From: Rhizobium tumorigenes
GTDB lineage: Bacteria > Pseudomonadota > Alphaproteobacteria > Rhizobiales > Rhizobiaceae
Direction of reading: 5' to 3'
DNA length: 64,000 nucleotides
Assembly (NCBI RefSeq): GCF_003240565.2
Contig: NZ_CP117255.1
Span: forward strand, 1,426,001-1,490,000
Below are positions 24,524 to 33,714 of this stretch, one piece after another. A model generated the notes under the pieces. That model was not told the DNA's origin. It saw only the letters and a list, made by a program, of their open reading frames with translations, and did not search any database. Each line of letters opens with the position of its first letter. Positions within the stretch are counted from its first letter, which is position 1. Position numbers and translations under genes: made by a program.

Positions 24524-25789
24524 GTGTCGTCGCTCTATTCCGCCATCCTGTTGCTGGCGATCAATCTCGGCGTGTTGTGGCTGCTGATGGCTGCTCCGGT
24601 CGGGACGCGCACGATCCGCATGCGTCGCTCCTTCCGCCAGCCCGCCGATGCTCTATGGCAGGCGGTCAATCCGGCCGGAGCCAGCGCCGACTGGCACCAT
24701 GCCGTCATCTCCAGCCGCGCCATCGCGGATAGACCGGGCATCGTCGAGCAGACGTATCGCCATCTCGACCGAGAGGGACAACCGATCCGCCGGCTTTTCG
24801 ACGTCAAGATGACCGAGCCGACACCCGGCATGCTTGGCTACACGGCAACGGTCGTTGACGACAGCACGCTCGACAATCGCTTCTGGCGCCATTTCCACGA
24901 ACGGCGTCAGGTCTTGACCGACCCATCCGGCACGACGTTGATCGTCGAGCAGACCGATACCTATCGCGGTTTTGCTTTTCTCATCTTTCGCTATTTCACG
25001 CTCCGCCGCGAGTTGCGCGCTCTCGAGGGCTGGATGAAAACAGGCCAGTCGACGCCCAACGGCATTTTTGAACATCCGCTCGTCCAGACCTTCCTGGCAG
25101 TCCTGTCGACCCTGATCCTCTGGCCGTTTTTCGGCCTGGATGCGGCAGGCCTGATGATATCCACCTTTCTGACCGTGGTCATCGTCCTGCACGAACTCGG
25201 CCATATGGCCGCCTACCGGACATTCGGTCATAGCAAGGTGCGGATGATCTTCGTGCCCCTCCTTGGCGGCATCGCGATTGGCGGACGGCCATACAACAGC
25301 CTGTTCGAGGTCGCCACCTGCGCGCTCATGGGATCCGGCATGTCCGCCTTCCTGGTGCCGATCCTGATTGCAGGCATACGCGCCAACGAGGCCGGCTGGC
25401 TGCCGGCCGAATGGCATGGACCGATGCTCGTTTTCCTGCTCATTCTCGGCGCCTTCAATCTCCTCAATCTCTTGCCGATGTATCGCTTCGACGGCGGCCA
25501 GGTTCTGCGGCAGATCTTCACCGGAAAATTCAGCCTCGTCTTTGCCAGTTTCGCAATAACGCTGGCGATACTGGCCGTCGGCTGGTCAATCGGCCTGACC
25601 GCGTCGACCCTGCTTGCCGCCCTTGCGGTCTTCACGCTGCTCAGCCTGATCGGCTTCGGCTCGGTCAAGCCAAAGCACGAACTGGAGAAAATGTCCGGTG
25701 GCGAGAGACTGCTCGTCTCGTTCGGGCTCTATGCCGCCGTGGCGATGCATGCCTATGCCATCCGTTTTGCCGCAGACATCCTGTTCTGA
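24524..25789 (+). CDS. M50 family (site-2 protease-like) membrane peptidase with SRPBCC-like domain
   Basis: A 421-residue protein. A first membrane helix (about 5-24) is followed by a domain of about 150 residues resembling the SRPBCC/polyketide-cyclase fold (SFRQPADALWQAVNP then the EQTYRHLDREG strand region), then a multi-span M50 metalloprotease. The zinc motif HELGH is at 223-227 and the second motif NLLPMYRFDGG at 315-325, supplying the Asp ligand. Site-2 proteases cut membrane-embedded anti-sigma factors or signal remnants, but usually carry PDZ or CBS domains; an SRPBCC domain could bind a lipid. It starts at GTG with GAGG upstream. Target unknown. Confidence 0.85.
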   Translation: MSSLYSAILLLAINLGVLWLLMAAPVGTRTIRMRRSFRQPADALWQAVNPAGASADWHHAVISSRAIADRPGIVEQTYRHLDREGQPIRRLFDVKMTEPTPGMLGYTATVVDDSTLDNRFWRHFHERRQVLTDPSGTTLIVEQTDTYRGFAFLIFRYFTLRRELRALEGWMKTGQSTPNGIFEHPLVQTFLAVLSTLILWPFFGLDAAGLMISTFLTVVIVLHELGHMAAYRTFGHSKVRMIFVPLLGGIAIGGRPYNSLFEVATCALMGSGMSAFLVPILIAGIRANEAGWLPAEWHGPMLVFLLILGAFNLLNLLPMYRFDGGQVLRQIFTGKFSLVFASFAITLAILAVGWSIGLTASTLLAALAVFTLLSLIGFGSVKPKHELEKMSGGERLLVSFGLYAAVAMHAYAIRFAADILF

Positions 25790-25938
25790 TCGCGACCTCT
25801 TGTTTGGAAACTACGGCTGGCGCAGCGCCTTCGACTGCGAACCCGGCTAAGTATCTGATTTTTCGCTTGAGCCGTGGCCGCGCGGCGTGCAATGTCGCCG
25901 CACTCGACAATCCAGTGCAAATCAGCAGGAGACAGACG

Positions 25939-27066
25939 ATGGACGTACGCGCCGCCGTTGCCGTTCAGGCAGGAAAACCGCTCGAAATCATGACCGTCCA
26001 GCTCGAAGGTCCCCGCGCCGGCGAAGTGCTGATCGAGGTCAAGGCGACCGGCATCTGCCACACCGATGATTTCACGCTCTCCGGCGCCGATCCCGAAGGT
26101 CTGTTCCCGGCCATTCTCGGCCATGAAGGCGCCGGCATCGTCGTTGACGTGGGCCCCGGCGTGACCTCCCTCAAGAAGGGCGATCACGTCATCCCGCTGT
26201 ACACGCCGGAATGCCGCGAATGCTATTCCTGCCTGTCGCGCAAGACCAACCTGTGTACCTCGATCCGCGCGACCCAGGGCCAGGGCGTCATGCCGGACGG
26301 TACGTCGCGCTTTTCCATCGGCAAGGACAAGATCCATCACTACATGGGCTGCTCGACGTTCGCCAATTATACGGTCCTTCCCGAGATCGCGCTCGCCAAG
26401 GTCAATCCCGACGCGCCGTTCGACAAGATCTGCTACATCGGCTGCGGCGTGACGACCGGCATCGGCGCCGTCATCAACACGGCAAAGGTCGAGATCGGCT
26501 CGACGGCCATCGTCTTCGGCCTCGGCGGCATCGGGCTCAACGTGCTGCAGGGCCTGAGGCTCGCCGGCGCCGACATGATCATCGGCGTCGATCTCAACAA
26601 CGACCGCAAGGCCTGGGGCGAGAAATTCGGAATGACGCATTTCGTCAATCCGAAGGATGTCAGCGACGACATCGTTCCCTATCTCGTCAACATGACCAAG
26701 CGCAACGGCGACACCATCGGCGGCGCCGACTACACATTCGATTGCACCGGCAACACCAAGGTCATGCGCCAGGCGCTGGAATGCTCTCATCGTGGCTGGG
26801 GCAAGTCCGTCGTCATCGGCGTTGCCGGCGCCGGCCAGGAAATCTCCACCCGCCCGTTCCAGCTGGTTACCGGCCGCTCCTGGATGGGCACGGCCTTCGG
26901 TGGCGCGCGCGGCCGCACGGATGTGCCGAAGATCGTCGACTGGTATATGGACGGCAAGATCCTGATCGATCCGATGATCACCCACACGATGCCGCTCGAC
27001 GACATCAACAAGGGTTTCGAGTTGATGCACAAGGGTGAAAGCATCCGCAGCGTCGTCTTGTACTGA
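25939..27066 (+). CDS. adhC: S-(hydroxymethyl)glutathione dehydrogenase / class III alcohol dehydrogenase
   Basis: A 375-residue zinc dehydrogenase that oxidises S-hydroxymethylglutathione (formaldehyde adduct) to S-formylglutathione with NAD+, and may also reduce S-nitrosoglutathione. Catalytic zinc ligands Cys40 and His62, structural zinc ligands Cys92, Cys95, Cys98 and Cys106, and the Rossmann motif GLGGIGLNV are present. The reading frame is open into the preceding gene, but the ATG at 25939, with AGGAG upstream, gives the exact family length. It heads a formaldehyde-oxidation operon with fghA, with a UPF0178 gene between. Confidence 0.95.
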   Translation: MDVRAAVAVQAGKPLEIMTVQLEGPRAGEVLIEVKATGICHTDDFTLSGADPEGLFPAILGHEGAGIVVDVGPGVTSLKKGDHVIPLYTPECRECYSCLSRKTNLCTSIRATQGQGVMPDGTSRFSIGKDKIHHYMGCSTFANYTVLPEIALAKVNPDAPFDKICYIGCGVTTGIGAVINTAKVEIGSTAIVFGLGGIGLNVLQGLRLAGADMIIGVDLNNDRKAWGEKFGMTHFVNPKDVSDDIVPYLVNMTKRNGDTIGGADYTFDCTGNTKVMRQALECSHRGWGKSVVIGVAGAGQEISTRPFQLVTGRSWMGTAFGGARGRTDVPKIVDWYMDGKILIDPMITHTMPLDDINKGFELMHKGESIRSVVLY

Positions 27067-27108
27067 TCTGCTCGAGGGCGGCCTTCCGGCTGCCCTCCCG
27101 TCTCGAAA

Positions 27109-27588
27109 ATGGACCGTCTTATGATTTACGTCGATGCCGACGCATGCCCGGTGAAGCCTGAAGTCCTGAAGGTTGCCGAACGACACAATCTCGAAGTGAC
27201 TTTCGTCGCCAACTCAGGCCTGCGCCCGTCACGAGATCCGATGATCAAAAATGTCATCGTTTCCAACGGCTTCGATGCTGCTGACGACTGGATTGCAGAG
27301 CATTGTGGCGTTGGAGACGTGGTGGTCACTGCCGACGTGCCGCTAGCCGGACGCTGTGTTGCGACCGGTGCCCTCGTAACGGGTCCGACGGGACGCGTCT
27401 TCGACACGGGCAACATCGGCATGGCAACGGCAATGCGCGATCTTGGCGCCCATCTGCGCGAGACCGGCGAAAGCAAGGGCTACAACGCGGCCTTCTCGCC
27501 GCGCGACCGGTCCAGCTTCCTCGAAACATTCGACCGGCTCTGCCGGCGGGCGAAAGCCCAAGTCCCCCCGACTGGAGATCCCACATGA
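27109..27588 (+). CDS. UPF0178 (YaiI/YqxD, DUF188) family protein
   Basis: A 159-residue protein of the PIN-like DUF188 family. The conserved N-terminal acidic motif IYVDADACPVK and the later VVTADVPLA and GRVFDTGNI motifs are intact; these resemble a metal-dependent nuclease active site, but no activity is established. An ATG four codons downstream (27121) would give the more usual family start. It sits between adhC and fghA, overlapping fghA by four bases (ATGA), so it is co-translated with formaldehyde-oxidation enzymes. Confidence 0.88.
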   Translation: MDRLMIYVDADACPVKPEVLKVAERHNLEVTFVANSGLRPSRDPMIKNVIVSNGFDAADDWIAEHCGVGDVVVTADVPLAGRCVATGALVTGPTGRVFDTGNIGMATAMRDLGAHLRETGESKGYNAAFSPRDRSSFLETFDRLCRRAKAQVPPTGDPT

Positions 27589-28418
27589 AGGTCCATTCCC
27601 AGGTTACCGCCTTCGGCGGAATGCAGGGCGTCTACTCCCACGAGTCCGAGGCCTGCCAGTGCGAGATGACGTTTGCCGTCTTCGTGCCGCCGCAGGCCAT
27701 AGAACGGCCCTGCCCGGTCGTCTGGTTCCTCTCGGGCCTCACCTGCAGCCATGCCAACGTCATGGAAAAGGGTGAATATCGGCGGATGGCGGCGGAGCTC
27801 GGCCTGATCATTGTATGCCCGGATACAAGCCCGCGTGGCAACGATGTGCCCGACGAACTCACCAACTGGCAGATGGGCAAGGGTGCGGGCTTCTACCTCG
27901 ATGCTACCGAAATGCCATGGGCTGCAAACTTCCAGATGTATACCTACATCACCGAGGAGTTGCCGGCCTTCATCGCCCAGCATTTCCGCGTCGACATGAC
28001 ACGCCAGTGCATCTTCGGACATTCCATGGGTGGCCACGGCGCCCTGACGATCGCCCTGAAGAACCCCGACCGTTTTCGCAGTTGCAGTGCTTTAGCGCCC
28101 ATCGTCGCGCCGATGACTGCCGACTGGTCGACCGGTGCTTTCAAAAAGTATCTCGGTGAAGATCAGGCGACGTGGCGGGCCTACGACGCCTGCGCGCTCG
28201 TCGAGGACGGCGCCCGTTTTCCGGAAATCCTGATCGACCAAGGTAAAGCCGACGGCTATCTGGACACCGGCCTGCGCCCATGGCTTTTCGAGACAGCGAC
28301 CGAAAATACCGGCATCGCACTTACGCTGCGCATGCACGAGCGCTACGATCATTCCTACTATTTCATCTCGACCTTCATGGACGATCATCTGAAATGGCAC
28401 GCCGAGCGGCTGGCCTAG
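27585..28418 (+). CDS. fghA: S-formylglutathione hydrolase
   Basis: A 277-residue serine hydrolase of the esterase D family that splits S-formylglutathione into formate and glutathione, completing glutathione-dependent formaldehyde detoxification begun by AdhC. The nucleophile Ser147 lies in GHSMGG; the acid is in LIDQGKADGYL and the His in HERYDHSYYFI. Residue SGLTCSH near 50-56 forms the oxyanion region. The ATG overlaps the previous gene's stop (ATGA). A hairpin shared with the convergent doxX-like gene ends the operon. Confidence 0.95.
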   Translation: MKVHSQVTAFGGMQGVYSHESEACQCEMTFAVFVPPQAIERPCPVVWFLSGLTCSHANVMEKGEYRRMAAELGLIIVCPDTSPRGNDVPDELTNWQMGKGAGFYLDATEMPWAANFQMYTYITEELPAFIAQHFRVDMTRQCIFGHSMGGHGALTIALKNPDRFRSCSALAPIVAPMTADWSTGAFKKYLGEDQATWRAYDACALVEDGARFPEILIDQGKADGYLDTGLRPWLFETATENTGIALTLRMHERYDHSYYFISTFMDDHLKWHAERLA

Positions 28419-28454
28419 GAAACTCGGTCTAGACGCGAAAACCTACGTTAGTAT

Positions 28455-28487
28455 CGAAGCGGGGACGACGAGCGCTTCCCCGCTTCG
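28455..28487. terminator. Hairpin between convergent genes
   Basis: CGAAGCGGGG (28455-28464) pairs over 10 bp with CCCCGCTTCG (28478-28487) around a 13-base loop. It lies between the convergent fghA and DoxX-like genes. The T-run is poor, so termination is inferred. Confidence 0.6.
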
Positions 28488-28493
28488 AGCCGT

Positions 28494-28883
28494 TTACTTC
28501 TTGCGATTGTCGACGGCTAGCAGGCCCGGGCCAGCGAACACGAAAAACAGAAAGACGAAGCAGAACAGAATGGCAGCGTCGCCACCGTTGTTGACCGGAA
28601 AGAAATCCTTCGGTGCGTGCGCCATGAAGTAGGCGACGGCCATGTTGCCGCAGAGAATGAAGGCAACCGGGCGGGTGAAGAGGCCGAAGAGGAATAGCAG
28701 GCCGCCGAATGCTTCGAGAATACCTTGGGTCAGAGACAGCGCCGTCAGCGGCCCGGCGTGCTCGCCGTTCGGAAAGGCAAAAAGTTTCTGCGTGCCGTGC
28801 TCGATGAACTGCAGCGCAGTCATGATGCGCAGGACCGTAAGAGCGTAGGGTTGGTATTGGTTTAATCGATCAAAAAATGCCAT
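28494..28883 (-). CDS. DoxX family membrane protein
   Basis: A 129-residue protein with four transmembrane helices and the DoxX core LRIMTALQFIEHGTQKLF (about residues 17-34) and GILEAFGGLLFLFGLFTRP. DoxX-family proteins are small quinone- or redox-associated inner-membrane proteins of largely unknown function. The ATG at 28883 with GGAG six bases upstream is chosen over an earlier start. The first transmembrane helix follows a short cytosolic leader, as usual in the family. Single-gene unit. Confidence 0.85.
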   Translation of the reverse strand: MAFFDRLNQYQPYALTVLRIMTALQFIEHGTQKLFAFPNGEHAGPLTALSLTQGILEAFGGLLFLFGLFTRPVAFILCGNMAVAYFMAHAPKDFFPVNNGGDAAILFCFVFLFFVFAGPGLLAVDNRKK

Positions 28884-28995
28884 GAAAATCTCCGGTTGAA
28901 AGCTCCCGCGCAACCGTTAACCTGAGGCGTCGATTCCACGAAGACACAGCTTCTGACACCACATCAATTTTTCGTGTAAAATCCGCGACTTGTCG

Positions 28996-30528
28996 TCACA
29001 GGGGAATGTTGTCGTGCTTCTTCCAGGGGTTCGACAGGTCCTTGTTCCGCAGCATCTTCAGTGCCCTTGCCAGGCGCCTGCGGGTTGAGTGCGGCATGAT
29101 GACCTCGTCGACATAGCCTCGCTCGGCGGCGACGAAGGGTGACAGGAAACGATCCTCGTACATCTTGGTATGCGCCGCGATCTTGTCCGGGTCGGCGATA
29201 TCCTTGCGGAAAATGATCTCGACCGCGCCCTTGGCCCCCATCACCGCGATCTGCGCAGTTGGCCAGGCATAATTGATATCGCCGCGCAGATGCTTGGACG
29301 CCATCACGTCATAGGCACCGCCGAACGCCTTGCGGGTGATGACTGTCAGCTTCGGCACCGTCGCCTCCGCATAGGCAAACAGCAGCTTGGCACCATGCTT
29401 TATCAGCCCGCCATATTCCTGCGCCATGCCGGGGAGAAATCCGGGCACGTCGACGAAGGTGACGACGGGAATGTTGAAGCAATCGCAAAAGCGCACGAAA
29501 CGGGCAGCCTTGCGGGACGCATCGCTGTCGAGCACGCCGGCGAGAACCATCGGCTGGTTGGCGACGAAACCGACAGTCGATCCCTCGATCCGGCCGAAAC
29601 CACAGACGATGTTCTTCGCAAAGCTTGCCTGGATCTCGAAGAAGTCCCCCTCGTCCGCCACCTTGAGGATAAGTTCCTTGATGTCGTACGGCTTGTTGGC
29701 ACTGGCAGGGATGAGCGTATCCAGAGACATATCCATGTCAGTCACCGACTGGTGACTGGAAATCGATGGCACCGGCGCGGTGTTGGAGAGCGGCAGCAGA
29801 TCGATCAGCCGGCGCACCTGCAGCAGTGTATCGATGTCATTGTCATAGGCGCCGTCGGCAATCGACGATTTCGTTGTGTGGATGGACGCTCCGCCGAGTT
29901 GCTCTGCCGTCACGGTCTCGTTGGTCACCGTCTTGACCACGTCAGGCCCGGTGACGAACATGTAGGACGTGTCGCGCACCATGAAAATGAAGTCGGTCAT
30001 GGCCGGCGAATAGACGTCGCCACCGGCACATGGGCCCATGATGACCGAGATCTGCGGAATGACGCCGGAGGCGAGGACGTTGCGCTGGAAGACCTCGGCG
30101 TAGCCGCCAAGCGCTGCAACGCCCTCCTGGATACGAGCACCGCCGGCATCGTAGAGACCGATGATCGGCGCCCGGTTCTTCAGCGCCATATCCTGCAGCT
30201 TGATGATCTTTTCCGCATGCGCTTCCGAAAGCGAGCCGCCAAAGACGGTAAAATCCTTGGCAAAGACGAACACTGTACGACCGCTGATCGTCCCCCAGCC
30301 TGTCACGACGCCGTCGCCGGCAACACGGTTATCCTGCATGCCGAAGTCGCTGGAGCGATGCTGGACGAACATGCCGAACTCTTCGAACGATCCGTCGTCG
30401 AGAAGCACGTCGATCCGCTCGCGTGCCGTCAGCTTCCCCCGCGCATGCTGTGCGTCGATGCGAACCTGTCCCCCGCCGAGCCTGGCGGCCTCGCGGCGTT
30501 CTGCCAGTTCCTCCAGAATGTTTTTCAT
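28996..30528 (-). CDS. pccB: Propionyl-CoA carboxylase beta subunit (carboxyltransferase)
   Basis: A 510-residue carboxyltransferase with the two crotonase-like halves typical of the family. The N-terminal half has [14 protein letters not shown] and the oxyanion-forming GAR segment ([12 protein letters not shown]); the C-terminal half has the second ([16 protein letters not shown], then [13 protein letters not shown]). It transfers CO2 from biotin on the alpha subunit to propionyl-CoA. Length and sequence class match PccB rather than the methylcrotonyl or acetyl enzymes. GAGG five bases before the ATG. The partner pccA lies about 4.6 kb away on the other strand. Confidence 0.93.
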   Translation of the reverse strand: MKNILEELAERREAARLGGGQVRIDAQHARGKLTARERIDVLLDDGSFEEFGMFVQHRSSDFGMQDNRVAGDGVVTGWGTISGRTVFVFAKDFTVFGGSLSEAHAEKIIKLQDMALKNRAPIIGLYDAGGARIQEGVAALGGYAEVFQRNVLASGVIPQISVIMGPCAGGDVYSPAMTDFIFMVRDTSYMFVTGPDVVKTVTNETVTAEQLGGASIHTTKSSIADGAYDNDIDTLLQVRRLIDLLPLSNTAPVPSISSHQSVTDMDMSLDTLIPASANKPYDIKELILKVADEGDFFEIQASFAKNIVCGFGRIEGSTVGFVANQPMVLAGVLDSDASRKAARFVRFCDCFNIPVVTFVDVPGFLPGMAQEYGGLIKHGAKLLFAYAEATVPKLTVITRKAFGGAYDVMASKHLRGDINYAWPTAQIAVMGAKGAVEIIFRKDIADPDKIAAHTKMYEDRFLSPFVAAERGYVDEVIMPHSTRRRLARALKMLRNKDLSNPWKKHDNIPL

Positions 30529-30593
30529 GCCAGCCTCGGGTCCAACCGTATCACAGGGTCTGTCGTCTCATGCCTCGTTCGCTTCCGGACCCG

Positions 30594-31079
30594 TCAGTTG
30601 TCAGGTCGCGGCGCCGTCAGCCCATAGGCAGCACGAATACGCGCAGCAATGTCCTCGGCCATGAGGTCGTCGATTGCATCGCTATCGGCCGAAAACGTTG
30701 TCGACTCGAAGGAGTTCACGGCAACCACGGAGCCCGTATCGATCGCACTGGCGTCGATATCGACCTTCGCGGAATTGCGGTTCTTCTCGTAGCCCTGAGC
30801 CCGCTCGGATTGTGTGATGTGGATAGTGAGTGCCACGGCACCCTCCGTCACAGCATGCCTGGTAGCAGCAATCGCGGCGTTCACCCGTGTGCTGACCTCG
30901 GACAGCAGCCTCGGAGACGCGCCGTTCGCGGAAACCACAGTGACACTGCGGACATCGTAGACAGGTCCGGGCGGCGGGTTCAGAGGCGGCATGTGATAGC
31001 ACGCGGACAGCATCACGCAGGCTGCGAGCGCCGGCAACAGCCGAACCTTGGTGGAGAAAGAAATTTTGCTGCCGATCAT
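30594..31079 (-). CDS. Putative lipoprotein
   Basis: 161 residues with a lipoprotein signal peptide (LLPALAACVMLSAC, lipobox LSAC at about residues 25-28), followed by a Pro-rich stretch and a soluble domain of about 115 residues with alternating strands and helices. No family I can name. The start at 31079 places the signal peptide correctly; an upstream ATG at 31103 is possible. It lies directly upstream of pccB on the same strand (65-bp gap), which may put both on one transcript. Confidence 0.75.
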   Translation of the reverse strand: MIGSKISFSTKVRLLPALAACVMLSACYHMPPLNPPPGPVYDVRSVTVVSANGASPRLLSEVSTRVNAAIAATRHAVTEGAVALTIHITQSERAQGYEKNRNSAKVDIDASAIDTGSVVAVNSFESTTFSADSDAIDDLMAEDIAARIRAAYGLTAPRPDN

Positions 31080-31132
31080 CACGCTACGCCCGTTAGGCCT
31101 CAACCTTCGCTATAACGGATTGCAAATCAACA

Positions 31133-31921
31133 CTATTCCGCCAAAGAGTGACGAAAAACCTCGGCAGCAGTGAGAAATTCGGCAAACCGCAGCGACCGTC
31201 GGTGCTCCGCTTCTGCATCGCTGCCCCACTGTTCGCTCGTCCAGTCCTCATCGAGATGTGCCAGCGACCAGCTTTCTTCTGCCGGAAGATATCCCTCGGC
31301 AAACGCCAGTGTGAGGATCGCCGATCCCGTCAGCGTCGTCAGGGTATGAAGGCCTGCCAGCTGCAGCGGGTTTCCGTATTTCGAGAGCGCTGATTCGAAT
31401 TTGTCGATGGCGTCTTTCGGCTGCTCCCGATGCATCACGCCTTCGGCCAGCAGAAACCGGGCCCCGAATGTCGCAGCCGCCCAGTCGAGCACGGGGTCCC
31501 AGCGCTCTGCCTGGCGCCGGACCAGTTCGGTTGGCGTATGCGCCCGGTAGCAGATGAGATCGATGCCGCTGTATCGGACGATATCGTCGGAAACGGCCTT
31601 CGGATCCTTGGCAATCCCATCCAGCGCCGTGTTGACAAGCCGCGTGACCGGCATCGTCATCGGGTCGATGAAATCAGTCTGGGCGCGCCATTCGTCGGCG
31701 ATCCGATCTGCCAGCAAGGCGTTTGCGACGTTCAGCGCGTTGCGGGCCGGCGTCTTCACGGGACGACCGTCGAGTTCCACTGCAAAGCCACCCTCGTCCC
31801 GACGAACACCGACCTCCTTGTAGAAGCGCTTCGGCAGCGGCTTCTTCATGGCAATCTGTGCACGGCGAACCGGGTCGGGATCGCTCAGCTGCTGGGTGAA
31901 ATCTGTCAGATCTTCGCGCAT
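31133..31921 (-). CDS. ATP12 family chaperone (F1-ATPase assembly)
   Basis: 262 residues matching the ATP12 family, which assists assembly of the F1 ATPase alpha subunit in mitochondria and is conserved in Alphaproteobacteria. Characteristic stretches are KRFYKEVGVRRDEGGFAV near residue 31, LDGRPVKTPAR, and MPVTRLVNTALDG, followed by the helical C-terminal domain with LTTLTGSAILTLAFAEG. The ATG has GAGG seven bases upstream and lies 9 bp after the HAD gene, so it is the last gene of the crcB-rluC-HAD-ATP12 cluster. Confidence 0.92.
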   Translation of the reverse strand: MREDLTDFTQQLSDPDPVRRAQIAMKKPLPKRFYKEVGVRRDEGGFAVELDGRPVKTPARNALNVANALLADRIADEWRAQTDFIDPMTMPVTRLVNTALDGIAKDPKAVSDDIVRYSGIDLICYRAHTPTELVRRQAERWDPVLDWAAATFGARFLLAEGVMHREQPKDAIDKFESALSKYGNPLQLAGLHTLTTLTGSAILTLAFAEGYLPAEESWSLAHLDEDWTSEQWGSDAEAEHRRSLRFAEFLTAAEVFRHSLAE

Positions 31922-31930
31922 CGGATAGCC

Positions 31931-32587
31931 TCAGACAATATGGCTCAGCAGGTCGTTCGGATGGTGGGCGATGGCGTCTGCACCGCTTGCAAGCAAGTCT
32001 TCTATTGCGGCATAGCCCCAGGCGACGCCTATCGCCGTTGCGCCGGCGGCCTTGGCCATCTGCATGTCGTAGATCGCGTCGCCGATGACAACCGTATCAT
32101 GTGCAGAGATGCCGGTCTCCTCGCAGCATTCCGTCACCATGGCTGGATGCGGCTTCGACGGGCAATCGTCGGCAGTGCGCGAGACAACGAAATGCGGCGC
32201 AAGGCCGTGCATGTGCAGGATCTCCGTCAGCCCGCGACGTGATTTGCCGGTGACTGCGCCGATCGTCAGCGCGTCGCCGCGCGCAACCAGCGTATCGATC
32301 AACGGCCGGATACCGTCGAACAACGGTGTATCCATGCCGGGCTCATCGCGCACATCGGTGTAGATGGTCTTGTAGTGAGCCATCATGGCCACCGCCTCGT
32401 CGTCGACATGCTGACGGCCCAGCATGCGGGCAATGGCGATATCGAGCGTCAGGCCGATGATCGACTTGGTCGAGGCGATGTCCGGCCGCTTGTGCTTGAA
32501 ATCGACGAAGGTCCGGGCCATCACCTCATGGATCAGGCGCGCGCTGTCGACGAGCGTACCGTCGCAGTCAAAGAGAACGAGCTTCAT
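31931..32587 (-). CDS. HAD superfamily hydrolase (phosphoglycolate-phosphatase-like)
   Basis: A 218-residue HAD phosphatase of subfamily IA. Motif I is DCDGTLVDS (Asp8 nucleophile region), motif II Thr in AVTGKS, motif III Lys in SKPHP, motif IV in VVIGDAIYDMQMA. The cap domain lies between residues about 17 and 85. Substrate cannot be told; phosphoglycolate or similar small phosphates are typical. The start overlaps the rluC stop by four bases (ATGA). Confidence 0.9.
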   Translation of the reverse strand: MKLVLFDCDGTLVDSARLIHEVMARTFVDFKHKRPDIASTKSIIGLTLDIAIARMLGRQHVDDEAVAMMAHYKTIYTDVRDEPGMDTPLFDGIRPLIDTLVARGDALTIGAVTGKSRRGLTEILHMHGLAPHFVVSRTADDCPSKPHPAMVTECCEETGISAHDTVVIGDAIYDMQMAKAAGATAIGVAWGYAAIEDLLASGADAIAHHPNDLLSHIV

Positions 32588-33579
32588 TCTTCGTTGTTTT
32601 CATAGGGCGAGAGATCGAAGCCGAGCAGGTTCCAGCTCTGCACCATGTGTGGCGGCAATGGTGCCGTCACGCGCAGCCGTCCGCCGTTCGGGTGCGGTAT
32701 ATCGATGTGGCGGGCATGCAGATGCAGCCGCTTCTGGATACCGCCCGGGAAAGGCCAGTTGTGGTCTTCCTCGAAATATTTCGGGTCGCCAATGATCGGA
32801 TGGCCCATTCCCAGCGCATGAACGCGCAACTGGTGGGTACGGCCGGTGTATGGCTCCATCTCGAGCCATGCCATCGTCTGCGCCGCTGTTTCCAGCACAC
32901 GATAGTAGCTGATCGCGTGATCGGCGCCGTCTTCGCCGTGCTTGGCGATCCGCATCCGGTCGCCGTCCGGTGTCGCTTCCTTCACCAGCCAGCTGGAGAT
33001 CTTGTCCTCGTGCTTGCGCGGTACGCCCTTGACCAGCGCCCAGTACGTCTTCTTCGTATCGCGCTCGCGAAACGCCGCTGTCAGCTTCTGTGCTGCACCG
33101 CGGGTGCGGGCGACAACGATCACACCGGTCGTGTCGCGGTCGAGGCGGTGCACCAGGCGCGGCTTTTCGCCCTTCTTGCTGGTCCAGGCTTCGAGCATCT
33201 TGTCGAGATGACGGTGAAGGCCGGAGCCGCCCTGCACGGCAAGGCCGGCCGGCTTGTTGAGTACGAAGACTTTCTCGTCCTCGTGCAGCAGCATGCGGGC
33301 CAGGAGGTCGCCATCATCGTCGTTCTTCAGGTCACCGCCGCTGATCGGGCCGCCCTTGATGATCTTCTCGTCGATATCCATCGGCGGAATGCGGACGGTC
33401 TGGCCGTACTGGACGCGCGCGTCAGTCTTGACGCGTCCGCCATCGACCCGCACCTGGCCGGAGCGAAGCAGTTTCTGCAGTTGCCCGAATCCGAGTCCCG
33501 GAAAATGCACCTTGAACCAGCGGTCAAGGCGCATGCCCGACTCTTCCGGCTCCACTAGTCTATGCTCAATCCCGGCCAT
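32584..33579 (-). CDS. RluA-family pseudouridine synthase (RluC-like)
   Basis: A 331-residue enzyme that converts uridines to pseudouridine in 23S rRNA. An N-terminal S4 RNA-binding domain (about 15-75, RLDRWFKVHFPGLGFGQLQK) is followed by the catalytic domain with the signature HRLDRDTTGVI, whose Asp is the nucleophile, and the later RTHQLRVHALGMGHPIIGD motif. The length and S4 domain point to an RluC/RluD-type enzyme; exact target uridines are unknown. Its stop overlaps the HAD gene start; crcB lies upstream. Confidence 0.9.
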   Translation of the reverse strand: MAGIEHRLVEPEESGMRLDRWFKVHFPGLGFGQLQKLLRSGQVRVDGGRVKTDARVQYGQTVRIPPMDIDEKIIKGGPISGGDLKNDDDGDLLARMLLHEDEKVFVLNKPAGLAVQGGSGLHRHLDKMLEAWTSKKGEKPRLVHRLDRDTTGVIVVARTRGAAQKLTAAFRERDTKKTYWALVKGVPRKHEDKISSWLVKEATPDGDRMRIAKHGEDGADHAISYYRVLETAAQTMAWLEMEPYTGRTHQLRVHALGMGHPIIGDPKYFEEDHNWPFPGGIQKRLHLHARHIDIPHPNGGRLRVTAPLPPHMVQSWNLLGFDLSPYENNEE

Positions 33580-33632
33580 GCTTCTTCTTTCAAACGATGA
33601 GGTCTCGGCCTAAGCCGGCCTTTTGCCGTCGC

Positions 33633-33664
33633 TTTAGAGCATTTTCCGGCAAAGTGGAAACCGG
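33633..33664 (+). repeat. Possible rhizobial intergenic repeat fragment
   Basis: The stretch TTTAGAGCATTTTCCGG followed by CAAAGTGGAAACCGG, between crcB and rluC, resembles short imperfect-palindromic repeats scattered in intergenic DNA of Rhizobiaceae. I recall the type only by its look (AGAGCATTTTC...AAAGTG). No second copy was found in this window. Confidence 0.35.
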
Positions 33665-33714
33665 AATCGTCGTCATTGGTCGTTTGTTACGCTTTGCGAC
33701 CGGGTTTTGCCAGA

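Noticed and set aside
25411-25938. 5' extension of the adhC frame into the M50 protease gene
   Set aside because: The frame is open by chance; the ATG at 25939 has AGGAG upstream and gives the exact family length.
25753-27186. 477-codon open frame antisense to adhC
   Set aside because: A shadow of adhC in high-GC DNA; its His/Asp/Arg-rich composition is typical of antisense frames and no domain is visible.
29170-30627. 485-codon open frame antisense to pccB
   Set aside because: Opposite a complete pccB; composition and lack of any motif mark it as a shadow.
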